Below, in pieces: positions 23,935 to 36,286 of a stretch of 64,000 nucleotides of DNA. Each line of letters opens with the position of its first letter. Positions within the stretch are counted from its first letter, which is position 1. The notes beneath the pieces are model-generated. The model worked only from the letters and a program-made list of their open reading frames with translations. It did not search any database and was not told where the DNA came from. Origin of the DNA: Amoebidium appalachense (lineage: Eukaryota > Ichthyosporea); assembly GCA_963693365.1 (NCBI GenBank), contig CAVNZM010000005.1:5084001-5148000 (forward strand). The letters run 5' to 3'. The position numbers and the translations under genes are program-made.

Positions 23935-25103
23935 GTTGTGACGCCACACTGGGTTTGTAAAGCGGAGGAAGCTGGTGACAAGTACACAGGGTATTAGGTG
24001 TCCACCCTGATGGTAAGAAGCTGATGAAGCTTGGTAATGGAGCAGGAATCGAGAGAGGATGACGTGCCAGAGTGGATCTGCAAGTGTCAAGTGGAAGACG
24101 CGGAAGGGGGGTTGGGGGAAGGAAAAAGAGAGGAGGGGGGGGAGGGGGGAAGCGGGGGCCCCCGGGAGGGGGGAGGGAGGTAAAGGAGGAGGAGGGCAAA
24201 CGAAAGAAGATGACGATGGGGGTTTGGCAGAGAAGCGCTTTCGAATAGCTAGCCTATTCTTTGAGCTCAACGAATTAAGGGGCTACGTATTGTGACAAGT
24301 GTCACAAACCACCATTAATCTTTGCAGACGTTTTCGATGAGTCCAGCAAAAAAAAAATTCAGTGCCCACCCCGTTCAGGCCCTCACCGGATCTGCGTTGA
24401 TCATTTTGTTTTGATCATGGCTTCACACTCCTACACTTACGGTATGTATTGAATACCAGCATATTATTTTTTTTAGTGCGGAAAAATGCTTTTTTCTTAA
24501 CATTTATGGCACACACAGAGTGACAGAGTCTGACGACAGGTCAGGTTTGGTGCCAAAAATACAGAATACTTAGAAATATTTATTTGTTATTGCATAGGTT
24601 TCTTTTTTTTGGTGATTAATATAGTGTATGTATCAGAGAGTTCAGAGCGCGTAGTTCATTATTTCAGCTTTGAATCTCAGATTCTCTGAGTCGTGAAATT
24701 TTGCACAGTCGCCTTTCCAATCCCGCAGTTAGCCGCGGGGGCCAGGCTGTTATACATTCGGACTCCCTCTGGCTGCTCAGATAATGTCATAGACATAGAG
24801 AAAACCAAATCATTTGAATTCTCTCCAATTTGCTCACAGTTGTCAATGTACGAGCCCACTAAACTACCTATAACTGCACCCGGAGCAGGCCTACGTGCTA
24901 CATATAAACGGCGTATATCGTCTCACTACCGGAGTCGAGGGGGAACAGTGGCTCTCTTGTGTATCTTTTGATTGGTGTATGGAACCACCTTATTCGTCCA
25001 ATCAGCTAGCACTAGAGTGAAAACCTCGGGTGTTCGAGAGATCTGATCTGGCCCATCATCTGGGTACGCGCAACCGTAGGACCCGGCCTGCGGCATGCAC
25101 CGT

Positions 25104-25158
25104 GGACTGGCCTAGGGGGTTTACACACTTTTATTGCGTAAACCCCCTAGGCCAGTCC
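25104..25158. repeat. Perfect 21-bp inverted repeat (hairpin, 13-nt loop)
   Basis: Arms 25104-25124 and 25138-25158 are exact reverse complements (GGACTGGCCTAGGGGGTTTA plus C). The loop is ACACTTTTATTGC. It is about 1.2 kb upstream of the P450 start codon. It could be a structured RNA, a transposon end pair or a cruciform; nothing in the sequence decides. Confidence 0.8.
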
Positions 25159-26426
25159 TGGCCTACACCGTGTGCGAGCTGGCCATGAATGCGCATGCAT
25201 GAAAAACCGCCGGCCGCGGGAGTCGCACGTGCACGTGCACGGTGATGTTCAAACGTATATGCATATGGGCAGGCCTCAAGCTTGGTTTCGAGAGAGCTTC
25301 AAAGGGCCCAGCCTAGAGAGAAAAAAGTGGGAACTCGAAGGAGGAAGCAGCGGGCCGGGAGGGGGTGGACCGCGCGCGCGGGAGAGAGGGAGAGACCCCC
25401 GGGCCCACCCGGCCCATCCACACACTGAGAGCTAGAGAGCGTGCGAGGGTGCGAGCGAGAGGGAGAGAGAGAGAGAGAGAGAGGGAGAGAGAGGGGGGGG
25501 GGGGGGGGGGGGAGAGAGAGAGAGAGAGTCACTGAGAGAGAGACAGGTCCGGAGGAGAGGGAAAGGGAGAGAGAGAGCGGGGGGGGGAGAGAGAGGGGGG
25601 GGGGGGGAGGAGGGAGAGAGAGAGAGAGAGAGAGTCACTGAGTGAGAGAGAGACAGGGAGAGGGAGAGGGGGAGAGAGAGAGAAAGAGAGAGAGAGGAGA
25701 GAGAGAGAGCCTGAGAGGGGATGGGGGGGGGGGGGGGGGGGGGGGGGGGAGGGGAAGATCTAGAAAAGGGGGTGGGGAGGGGAAGAGGGAGAGAGATAGA
25801 GAGGGGGGGGGGGAGGGGGGTGGAGCCTCTGAGAGAGCGAGAGAGACATAGGGTGGGGAGGGGGAGGGAAGGTGGGTGGGAGAGAGGTGGGAATAGTGTG
25901 TCTGAAGGAGAGCAAAGTGCAAGTGGCAGAGGGAGAAGGGAAGGCTGTAACTATAGACTACCATCCGTGTTCATCGGCCATCGGCGGATCGGATGAACCG
26001 GGTCCCGTGTCATATTTTTGTGATGAGAAGTTAGTAACACCCGGACCTGAATATAGTGGTGCATGATGGTTGGCACACGATGTTTTTCATCTTGAAACAA
26101 ACGTTTATTCAACTTTCAGATACTAGCTAATATTACTCTGGAAAGTCCGTGAAGGCACAGCATGATGCAAGTGTGCTAATGCATGATTGATTTTAATTTC
26201 ACGGCTCCTCCCGGTCGACTCACATCATTGAATAACACCATGTGTGTGATGGTGTTTACACTACTCATAATTTCAATGATAATATATATGCACGTGTGTT
26301 ATGTTGCATGGTCGATGTGTGAAGTTGGCGGCACAGTGTGGGTTTATGCGAGCTGGGCGCTGAGCGTGTGTGTGCTTGTGTGTGTATGTGTATGTGTGTG
26401 TAAGTGTGTGTATGTGTGCATGTGTG

Positions 26427-26427
26427 C

Positions 26428-26520
<93 letters not shown>

Positions 26521-26635
26521 TGTGTGTGTATGTGTGTGTATGTGTACACGTATGTACGTGTGTGTAACCGTTGTGTGTGTGTGTGCGTGTGCATGTGTGT
26601 GTGTGTGCGTGTGTGTGTGTGTGTGTGCCAGTTCT
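26427..26635. repeat. (TG)n microsatellite
   Basis: A pure TG block at about 26429-26515 with flanking degenerate TG units, in the intergenic region before pseudogene A'. Confidence 0.95.
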
Positions 26636-28024
26636 TTCTTTGATTATCTTTGGGCCGGGGGGGGAAGAAGGGGGTTGGGGGGAGGGGGGTAATTTAGGCA
26701 TCTGGGGGGGGGGGGGGGGGAGGGGGGAAACATTCAAAAATGAAATATACTGACATCAAACTTACGTCTACAAATTCCACATGATACAATGGCATAGTTA
26801 CATGTACATGTTACAGCCCATGGATTGTTCAATATTATCTCAATATACTCTACATCCATAGAAATGCTACCAGCCTGGGTCGGCACATGTAACTATGCCA
26901 GGGATTCAAAGGAACCTGTGTGCGCATCATCACTCGGAGAACCAACATTGATGACCTGAGAACCCATCTCCCATGGAACCAGATGTGCGGCCGGGGTTGT
27001 CCTTCGATGCACTTGAGAATTATTATACTCCAACTGATCCACCATTTTCTTTTTTTTTTTTTCGAGTAATTTTGATGGTGCCTCACTGGCGACTATGGTG
27101 ATTGGTGTAATGGCGGAAGCGTCACCGGCAGCATTTTCTGTTGCATATGCCAAGCCGTTGCCGGATATCACGCTCTGCGTCTGCAAAATTATCCTTCAGT
27201 ATGGTGCGAGTGACAAAGTATGGGTGGCTGCGTGCATGCAAGCTAACGAGCATGCACTAAGGTGTGAGTGATTTCAACGATTTTATGTCTGAGTGTGCCA
27301 CCGGCTATGCAAGATACCAGGTGCCACGATTGTGAGCCTCAGAGGTGCATGTATGACACTATTGAATCACGCACCGGCCTGTGTGTCTGTATGTACGTGT
27401 GTGCGTGTGTGTGTGGGTGTGTGAGTGTGTGAGTGTGTGCTTGGGTGTGTGCGTGTGAGAGAGTGTGTGTTTATGTGTGTGTGTGTCACGGTGTGAGCTG
27501 TATGGTTATCGTGTCGCGAGACTGTAACAGATTGTCACTGTGTATTGTTTGCGTGGCCGCGAGCATGTGTTTTGGGTGGGCGGACGGGAGCGCGAGGGGA
27601 AGGGGGGAGGTATGCAGTCTCTCAAATTTAAACTGACCCCAAGGGCTCAGTAACAGCAGCTAACAGGGAAGGAATGAGACGGGGGGGGGGGGGGGGGGGG
27701 GTGGGGAGGGGGCATTCTACCTTTCGGAGTGACCAGAGGAATGTACTACGCTAAGGCACATAAGACCCAGGTCACATAGGAAGGTAGACGAGACTAGAGG
27801 GTCTAATCTAGAACCAGAATTACCTAAGGGAGAAGAACAGATGCAACCCCAGCATATGCATGTACTAACCATCCCCCCCCCCCCCCCCCCCCCTCCCCCC
27901 GCCTTTTCCCATCCCCCCCCCCCCCCCGGCCCACTGGCCCGCCTCCATCTTCTGTCACTCACACATATGTAGATACGGCCGGGCACGGTGCGCGCGCGCA
28001 CGAACACACACACACACACACACG

Positions 28025-28076
<52 letters not shown>

Positions 28077-28579
28077 CACATTCACACACACATGCGCGCG
28101 CACACACTCACGTGTAGATAAGTAGGTCGGGAGCATATTAACCAAAAAGAACGCCCTATGGTGTGAGATTTCCTTAAACACAAGTCAAAACGTTAAACGT
28201 ACCTTCCATTGGCTGTTTGAGCAACCCCCCGCCTTAACATTGCCGCACTCCGCAGGGTCATGAAGAACAAAACCAACACCAACCCGCTCTCGATGACGGG
28301 CAGTGATAAGTTGATCGGTATCCACGCAACGTACCCCATGATCCGGTTGTAATACACTTTATCATCTGAATGTGCTGCGGCAAGCGCGGCAAGAATGTAG
28401 TAGATTTAGACCGCTGTGAAGATGTTGTGAAGTGTGCAGAAGACCAAATAAACTGCAAAATATCGTGAGTACTGTCGAGATCAAACGGCTTGAGCGTGGA
28501 GCGGACGCGGTAAAGCGCCATCACAAGTGTGATCCCAAACGCTGCATAAAAAGAATAAAGGAAATACAGATATATTTGC

Positions 28580-29243
28580 TCTATGAAAAACTACTCCGGG
28601 ACGTGTGTTGCCTCTAGGGGGACATCCCCTTGGACGAAAGTGAACCTGCAATGGTTGTAAACCACGGCAAGCCCCCAGTCATCAATTTATTGATCCGTGA
28701 GGTCCATGTGCCCAAAAAACGGGGGAAGGCTTCGCCCCGTGAAAAAACAGCACGTATGTGTGGATCAATGGGGGTTGTGTGTGGGTGTAGGTGGGTGGGT
28801 GAAAAGGAATATATAGCTGTAAGGCTGTGGATGCTAAACACAGAAGATGTGTTTGTAGCTTGCTGATCTGCTAAAAACTGTCGTGCTTATATACCTAAGC
28901 CTACCGATCTGAACCAATCAAAAATCGATCTAGTGATATGTGAAATCTGATCCGAGCCAATCATAACTCGGTCTAGTGATCTGTGGTATCTGATGTTTTG
29001 ACTGGCTAATAGGTGCCCGTGTGCGGGCAGCCAACCGCTAACTGCTAAAACACGAAATGAAGCCTACATGGTTATGTTGGTATCGAACACCCATCCTACG
29101 TGTTTACCCAGAAAAATATTTATGTCAATAATTTCCACAAATAAAACCTCTATGAAAAACTACTCCGGGACGTGTGTTGCCTCTAGGGGGACATCCCCTT
29201 GGACGAAAGTGAACCTGCAATGGTTGTAAACCACGGCACGAGA
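28580..29243 (-). repeat. B1-A2-B2 repeat block of the YR retrotransposon
   Basis: B1 is 29149-29243, A2 is 28797-29148 and B2 is 28580-28671. B1 and B2 share the sequence from TCTATGAAAAACTACTCCGG to AATGGTTGTAAACCACGGCA (plus strand). A2 abuts B1 directly. The spacer 28672-28796 between A2 and B2 is unique. Confidence 0.92.
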
Positions 29244-29266
29244 GCAGTAAGCTTGCTCCAAAGGTT

Positions 29267-30467
29267 TCACTTAAGAATAGAGGCGAATACACGTGTGGTG
29301 GTGGCAGCAATGGAGGCCGGACGAAGTCGGGTATAGATCAGGAAGCAGTCGGAGGACCACCGGCCGAGTTGTTTGATCCGGGAGTCGTCGACCCCGGCCT
29401 CAGCCAGTGCTGTGGCCCCCCCGATGCGGAGGCTGTGTCCGGCAAACCGGGAGGGTGAGAGGCCTGCCCGGGAGAGGAGGGCACGGAAATCGGCAGAGAA
29501 AGCACTCTTGGTGTAGGGGATGCCACCGAGACTGAAGAGGGGGTCGTCGGGTTGACCGGACGTTGTATCCAGGAACTGCCGGAGGAGATGGGCTGGGGAG
29601 AAGTGGGTGAGGGGCAGGGCAGCTAGGGTGACGTTGACACCTCGGGCCTGTACATCCGTCTTAGAGGTTGGCAGGTGGAGGGTGGCATGGGACAAAGTAC
29701 CGGTGGGGGTGTAGCTGAAGGTCACGTCCTTCCGTTTAACGTGACGGGACGGGTCGAAAGAAGTCAGGGTCTTGGAGGTAAATTCCCCTGAACGGAGGAG
29801 ACCACAGAAACCGACGATGAGGGCCGTCCATAGCCGGAGATTGGCCGAGGAGGCCTTGGTGGGGCACTGGCCGTGGAGTAGGTGGAGGTGGGAGGGGAGG
29901 AGGGGTTCCCTGGTGGATGAGCGGGGTCGGATGTTGTGAGAAAGCTGCCATCGGCCTACCCCCCCGTAGGAACCAGGCCAGAGACTTGTCGTGGGGGTAG
30001 GGAGCAGGGAGGCCCATGTCGAGGTGGAGCCTGGTGATGGCCGAATTGTAGCCGGTTAAGGAAGAGGCCTGTACCCCTCGTTGGGCACACCAGGCGAGAA
30101 AAAGTTGCACGGTGTGTGGGGAGGCCGGGAGGGAGGACCCGGAGGAGGATTGCAGCCGAGATGCCACACAGAAATCGATGAACACTTTTTGCACCCGGGA
30201 GTAAAAGGCCCGAGAGTCGAGGTTGAGACTCAGGGCCTGGCATTCCTGCAGGGTAGTGGTGGCTCGAAGCAGCTCGGCCGGAGCAAAGTGGGGGGCCAAT
30301 CTGCCAGTGTTGCTCCGGAACGGGAGATCTGGGGGGGGGGGGGGGGGGGGGTTAGCCCAAGGGAAGGGATAGGAACTCGTGGACCCAGGAGGGGAAGGGG
30401 CAGGGCTCCGGTTGCAGGGAAGGTCGGAGTCGTCGGGCCCGGGGAAGTTGGTTACGAGAAATGGCAT
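29267..30467 (-). CDS. Tyrosine recombinase of the YR retrotransposon (one frame break)
   Basis: The N-terminal core-binding region is at about 30467-29970 (VQKVFIDFCVASRL, VQLFLAWCAQRGV, LTGYNSAITRLH). The catalytic domain carries all tyrosine-recombinase residues: Arg in GFCGLLRSGEF, Lys in LPTSKTDV, H-x-x-R in GHSLRIGGATALAEAG, the LGRWSSD turn and the nucleophile in IYTR. The two halves are in different frames; they meet at a run of 7 C at 29961-29967 (plus strand), where 6 would keep one frame. This is either a real inactivating indel or a homopolymer sequencing error. The enzyme would integrate a circular cDNA. Confidence 0.88.
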
Positions 30468-32005
30468 CGGCCAGATGGTTGAGGGGTCCTGGTAGGTAGG
30501 ATGCCTGTAACGTAAATTGGTATTGCATTTCCATGCGGGTGATGAACCGAATAAGTTTGGCCATCACGGGGTGGGGGGAAGACCGGGAGTGCAGGTCAGA
30601 CACAGCACCCGTGTTGTCGCATAAAATACGGACATGGTGGGTGGACCAGGAGGGGGCCCAGAGGGCCACGGCGGCTGCGATGGCCAGGAGTTCGATGACG
30701 GAAGAACCGAGTTTACCCTCATGAGCATAGAGGGCTTGGGTGGAGGGGGACCAGGGCATGAAGAACCATTGGTCGAGCCAGTGGCCACCTAGACCCACCG
30801 ATCCGGCAGCATCAGTGGCCAGGGTGGTGTATGTGGGGGGTGTGATGAGGTGCACCCCATTCCATGATGTGAGGAACTGGTGCCATTCGGCTATGTCGGC
30901 CCGGGCGGCAGCAGTCAGTCGTATGTGGTGGTGGCCGGCAAGGTGTGGGTGGGTCCGGAGAAGGGCCCATAGGCGCTGGGAGAAGGCCCTCCCGGGGGGA
31001 ACCAGCTGGGCACACCAGGTGAGTTTGCCGAGGAGGGACTGGAGGTCCCGAATGGTGATGGTGGGCTTTGGGTGGGAAGTGAGGTCGAGTAGGTCCGAGA
31101 GCTTGGAAGCCGGGATTCGTGCCTCCATGGCGATGGAGTCGAATTCGATACCGATGAAGACGACACGGGTAGCCGGGCCCTGCATCTTGTCTTCGGAGAT
31201 GGCAATGTGCAGCTCTCGGCAGAGTTGCAGAAAGGTGGATAGGTGACGTTGGCACTGCTGTTGTGTGGGGGCGACTATAATCCAGTCGTCTACGTAGTGG
31301 CGGATGAGGGTAATACCGTGCTGGTGTGCCAGCCACTGTAGGGTGGCCGCGATCCGTTCCCAGATGGCTGGGCTAGATTTCAGGCCGAAGGGCAGTCTGG
31401 TTTCAACGTAAAAATGCCCTTGCCATTTGAATGCCATTAAGTGGTGGTCTTCCGGTCGGATGGGCATGTGCCGGAAGGCAGCCTGCACATCTGCCACGGC
31501 CATGTAGCAGCCGGGGCCTGCGTCGAGAATGAGTTGGGTGACATCCCGGGCGCGAATGTACTGAAGTTCGTCGGGGTAGGTGATGCTGTCATTGACACTG
31601 CTACCCCGGGGCCAGGAGAGGTGGTGGATTCGACGGTACTTGGGGGGGTTCCCTTTCTTGGTAACGGCGCCGATGGGGGGAGGAACGGTGGACGGGAAAT
31701 TCGTCAAAGAATTGGGCCGGGGAGAGGGGGCCGCGCAGGTGGCCGAGGGCGACTTCTTTGGCAATATCCACCGTGATAGCGGCAGCTGCCTCCGGGGTGG
31801 TGGGTAGGTTGGGGCCCACCCGAGAGGTGGAGGGGCCGCGATAGCCGATGTCGACGCCGAATTCGACATCGTGGAGGAGTTGTGCGGCGAATGGTTGGTC
31901 CGGGTAGGAGGCCAGCAGTTCCCGGAGGCGGGAGGTGTCAATGTGGTGCTGGGGCAGCGGGCGGGCCTCCGGGTCTGAGCCTCGGGGGAAGGGGGTGGTT
32001 AGCAA
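30352..32005 (-). CDS. Reverse transcriptase-RNase H of the YR retrotransposon (one frame break)
   Basis: Motifs in order: YMAVADVQAAFRHMPI (fingers/palm), LPFGLKSSPAIWERIA, the catalytic YVDD in RHYVDDWIIVAP, then FIGIEFDS. RNase H follows: ATDAAGSVGLGG (first Asp), the Glu in VIELLAIAAA, LCDNTGAV (second Asp) and LPGPLNHLADAISR. The N-terminal part (LLHDVEFGVDIGYRG to AQFFDEFP) is in a different frame; the frames meet near 31690 at a short C run, consistent with a one-base indel. The C-terminal end overlaps the start of the recombinase frame. No DNA methyltransferase-like domain was seen, which again fits Ngaro rather than DIRS1. Confidence 0.88.
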
Positions 32006-32489
32006 GGGTGGTGTACCCTTGGGGAGATCCCGGCAGCGGGGGGGGGGGGGGGGGGGGGGGGGGTTTGGGGGGGGGGGGGGGGGGGGGGCAGCAGGGCCCC
32101 GGGGGGTTAGAGTAGGGCAGCTTGGCCCAAGTGAGGGTTGGCAGGCCTGGGAGGGCAGCGGGGCCCGTGCAGGGGAATGTGCCCGAGCACGCGGGGGTGT
32201 GGGCGGACACAGCGGTAGAAGAAGGGGGGGGAGGGAGTGCTAGGTGAGTGTAAGGGGGGGGGGAGGCTCGTGGGATGGGGGGGGGGGGGAGTAAAATTAT
32301 GTGCAGTGGCCAGAATAAACGTCTTTGTATAGGGACATTTATTCTTGACGCGCGCGGGCGCCGTAGTTGGCCTGCGAAATTTTGTACTCAGCCCTATTGG
32401 CCCGTTCTCCCGAGCTCCGTTTCCCTGTACTCGTGTGTCCTAGCTCCGAACCCCTATGTTCTAGCTGTGTGTGTGGGTGTGCGCGTAGA

Positions 32490-33659
32490 CTAGGCATTGT
32501 GCTTGCAGTCTTTGCGGGGGTGTGTGCCAGAGCAGAGCGGGCACACGTGGGAGAAGGGGCAGGGCTGCTTAGCGCAGGACCGACCGTTAATGTGGAAATT
32601 CCTGCAGTGCGTCGCGGGTAGATCCACGAGTCGGGCCGGTTTGGCCGGGCCGGGTTGCGGGCCAGGGCGGTTAGGGGTGTGACCCCCGCCGGGCTTGTGG
32701 GGCGGCTTAAAGCCGTCAAGACCACAGCCGGGCTTGGGGTACATGGGGCAGGCCGCGCTGGGGTGGTCGGGGAAGCCACAGCGCTGACATGCGTCCTGGA
32801 TGAGCAGGGTGGGTGGCAGGAGGAGATCCTGGTGGAGTTGGGCGAGCAGGTTGGGGCACTCGATCGGAGCCCGACCCTGCTGGTGGGCCACGGTGCGGGC
32901 GTATACGTCATAGTTGTGGATCTGGGCCCACGGGTATCGGGTGCTGAGGCGAGTGATGTGCTGAGTCCAAAGTACGTCTTTGTCCGTGGGAAGGCCGAGG
33001 TGGTGCTTGGCGGCCATGTAATGGGTCCAAGCATGGATCCAAATGACGAGTGAACGCAGGGGAACGGGTTTGTCTTGGCGAAAAGTCTCGATGCTGCCGT
33101 CGTCGGCCATGCGCAGACGCTGACCTTTCTTGGATGGGGCCAGGAGGGCGGCGGGGGTGAACTTATACAGGTCGACGAAACGATTGGCGCGCAAATCTGC
33201 CAGCACATCCGCGGGGGGAAGCGGGAGTGTGCCCGGCTGAATGTCGCCAGTGTTCTCACCTGTGATGGGGGGCGCGGGCAGGGCAGGCAGGTCAAGGTCA
33301 GGGCCGAGATGCAGCCCCGGGGAAACCTCCCCGGGTGTGGAGGGCGCGGCGGGGGGCGCGGGAGGGTCGCGGTTGGTGAGAGCAGCCAGGACGCCAGCCA
33401 TCTGGGTGCTGATGGCGGTGAGGGCGGCCAGGACGGCGTCTTGAGAAGTCATCTGCGGGGACGGCGGGGCCTGAGGGGGGACTTCAGGGGTGGAGGGGAG
33501 AGTAGCCGGCGGGTCCGGGTCCGTGGTGGTATGGGCCGCTGGAGGCGCGTCAGTGTCCGCGGGAGCGTTGGTCAGCCTGTGGCGGAGGTCGCTGCGGGTC
33601 AGGCGCTTAGGTGCCGCGGCAGGGGCGGCGGCTGAGGCCTGGCGCTTTTTCGGCGGCAT
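32490..33659 (-). CDS. Gag-like nucleocapsid protein of the YR retrotransposon
   Basis: A 389-codon frame starting at ATG 33659. The N-terminus is basic and Ala/Pro-rich; the middle is a helical capsid-like region (LVIWIHAWTHYMAAKHH, HITRLSTRYPWAQIHNY). The C-terminus has cysteine-rich motifs that look like zinc binders: CQRCGFPDHPSAACP, and CPFSHVCPLCSGTHPRKDC near the end. Zinc-binding Gag tails package the RNA. It is intact, and the first gene after A1. Gag is inferred from position and the Cys/His motifs, not from overall similarity. Confidence 0.8.
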   Translation of the reverse strand: MPPKKRQASAAAPAAAPKRLTRSDLRHRLTNAPADTDAPPAAHTTTDPDPPATLPSTPEVPPQAPPSPQMTSQDAVLAALTAISTQMAGVLAALTNRDPPAPPAAPSTPGEVSPGLHLGPDLDLPALPAPPITGENTGDIQPGTLPLPPADVLADLRANRFVDLYKFTPAALLAPSKKGQRLRMADDGSIETFRQDKPVPLRSLVIWIHAWTHYMAAKHHLGLPTDKDVLWTQHITRLSTRYPWAQIHNYDVYARTVAHQQGRAPIECPNLLAQLHQDLLLPPTLLIQDACQRCGFPDHPSAACPMYPKPGCGLDGFKPPHKPGGGHTPNRPGPQPGPAKPARLVDLPATHCRNFHINGRSCAKQPCPFSHVCPLCSGTHPRKDCKHNA

Positions 33660-33697
33660 GCTGACCGGCGTAGGGAAAGATAGGGAGAATGAAAAGG

Positions 33698-34048
33698 AGT
33701 GAAAAGGAATATATAGCTGTAAGGCTGTGGATGCTAAACACAGAAGATGTGTTTGTAGCTTGCTGATCTGCTAAAAACTGTCGTGCTTATATACCTAAGC
33801 CTACCGATCTGAACCAATCAAAAATCGATCTAGTGATATGTGAAATCTGATCCGAGCCAATCATAACTCGGTCTAGTGATCTGTGGTATCTGATGTTTTG
33901 ACTGGCTAATAGGTGCCCGTGTGCGGGCAGCCAACCGCTAACTGCTAAAACACGAAATGAAGCCTACATGGTTATGTTGGTATCGAACACCCATCCTACG
34001 TGTTTACCCAGAAAAATATTTATGTCAATAATTTCCACAAATAAAACC
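33698..34048 (-). repeat. A1 repeat of the YR retrotransposon
   Basis: Near-identical to A2 at 28797-29148 over about 350 bp, both running from GTGAAAAGGAATATATAGCT to ATTTCCACAAATAAAACC on the plus strand. A1 forms the 5' end of the element; its outer edge at 34048 marks the junction with the host exon. Confidence 0.92.
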
Positions 34049-34434
34049 GCATTGTCCCCTATCACTGTCAGTCTTGCCAACTCTTCTTTGTTGTCTTGAT
34101 TGATATACTTCTGTGTAATGTTGATGACCCAAGCTAGAAACCCAGGAAAGAATGGAAGGTAAACTGTGAAGAATGATTTCACGATCCCGTTGAAACGGAA
34201 ATTCCCATTTGAAAATTCCGGCTCGTATACACACACAAGTATCCGCAACAGGCCCACGATGATGGCAAGCTGCCGGATGGGGATACAATACCACATCAAG
34301 AACGGGTTGAAGAATATTCTCGGTGCCTGGAAGAAAAGAGGTGTCAGATAGGTACCCTCGAGTGATGTGGAGGTGGTTGTGGCGTGCATACTGTGCATAT
34401 CTGTGTGGATGAGCTTGAAGTGTGTGTTTGTCAC

Positions 34435-34702
<268 letters not shown>

Positions 34703-35724
34703 ATGTGGGTTTGTGTGTATGAGCCTGTGAGTGATTGAGCCGGAGTCACGTGTGAGTGTGTGGGTGGGTGTGGCATGGCATGCATGGCTTATTTAGGCGA
34801 GGGTGTGTCTGTGTGCGTCACGATGTTGGGGGGATGGGGAGGGGGTGGGGGGGTGGGGGGAGGGGGGGGGGGGGTGGGGGGGGGGGGGGGGTGGGGGGGG
34901 GGGGGGGGAACGGAAGGGAAGAGGGGATAGCAGACGCCGTGAATATATACGAATTAAGGTTGTGCACGTAGAAGACTCTGAGATTCAGCTCATTAATTCA
35001 TCAGCCTGGATGGTGGCAGAGTTGAACATCATCCGATGATGATGCCATGGAGTAAGTGCAAGGGCATTCGAATTCATGGAGTAGCTTTCGTAAGTTAAGT
35101 CGCAAATGTATTGCGGGAAGATTTGCAGACCAGCAGGTACCACCGGTGTGTCACAGTTCACATGCAGAAATATGTGAGGAAACTTTAAAACCGTGCCACA
35201 GACGAATAAAAACGGGGTCACCTATGCTAACGCATATGTGTGTTATGTCGGTTAGTCTTGGCCGCGGTTTAACAGTTACTCATGAACGTCACGGGAATGT
35301 ACAAATACGTTCAAGAACCCGACGACAGACACTCTCCCACCCATTGCCCACACACACAGAATGTAACTAATTGGCCGGGAACGCAAACGTTCATATCCCT
35401 TGCACAGCCTTATCATGATCATTGTGCACGGCCAGTCTCGACCCGAATTCGTGGCATGGTTCGGTGTTACAACACATTCAAATGGTTGCTGCAAACAGTA
35501 CTTACATTTCGGATTTTGTCGACGTATGCAGCCGGAACTCGAATGAAGTAAATCTCGTTGTGGGCGAAGGTGGCAGTCCACCCAACAAGCGGTAGCAAAC
35601 CATATTTGCAGCGATTGTTTGCGTGCCTATGCCACATTAAGGTGGTGAAAATGGCCAAACATGGATACACAACACCCAACACACATGCTGCTGCCAGCTG
35701 CGTGGTTGCTATTTCTGAGTTCAT

Positions 35725-36255
35725 TTCCGATTGGAAATGGTGTTACTAATAATCCTATGAGCTTGTGGTTGTTACGGCATAATAATCGACCACATTCAAA
35801 TTTACTGTGCGTGCATATACTGTATTCGGGACATGTCATGACCGACGTCAGTGAAAGGAATTTATTTAGTTTTTAAGACGATCATGGGAAGTAAGAAACT
35901 GCTTGCTGTAAAGACTCACCTCCATAATATTCATTACTAAGTTAATGAGTTAAAAAATGCACGTTACCCAGTGGCCAGTAAAAGTATCTACATGTAGTGC
36001 ACTTGGAGTCAATTGAGCTTCACAGTGAACGGAACTGACTCCGAGTTGAAGCTACTGATACGTGTGGTGAGTACCACTACTGTAACAACAGTCATATATA
36101 AGCGAGGATACAAAGGTATGAATCTAGGTACTCGGAAGTGGCGAAAGTAAACTGCCTTGTGCTTCAAGTTTGTGCTAGGACTTCTGAATGTGTGCACATC
36201 CGCGGGCCCACCTCTCTTCCCCCCCCCCCCCCCCCCCCCCCAGATTCTCCCCCCC

Positions 36256-36286
<31 letters not shown>

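Larger units (their letters stand above)
23935..26750. other. Intergenic: P450 upstream region, hairpin and purine tract
   Basis: No coding frame with recognisable features. It holds the presumed P450 promoter side (minus-strand gene starting at 23934), the perfect hairpin at 25104-25158, a GA-rich tract at 25440-25870 and a (TG)n array at 26364-26630. Confidence 0.5.
28580..34048 (-). mobile_element. Ngaro/PAT-like tyrosine-recombinase (DIRS-order) retrotransposon, 5.47 kb
   Basis: On the minus strand the order is A1 (34048-33698), gag, RT-RNase H, tyrosine recombinase, B1 (29243-29149), A2 (29148-28797), spacer, B2 (28671-28580). A1/A2 and B1/B2 are near-identical direct copies. This A1-ORFs-B1-A2-B2 arrangement is the split direct repeat layout of Ngaro and PAT elements, not the inverted termini of DIRS1. 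Integrase and aspartic protease motifs are absent. The insertion into exon 2 of gene A' left no obvious target duplication, as expected for tyrosine-recombinase integration through a circular intermediate. Near-identity of the repeats suggests a recent insertion. Confidence 0.9.

Noticed and set aside
28580-34048. Classification of the element as DIRS1-type or as an LTR retrotransposon
   Set aside because: Repeats are split direct repeats rather than inverted termini or LTRs, and a tyrosine recombinase replaces the DDE integrase; no methyltransferase-like domain was seen.
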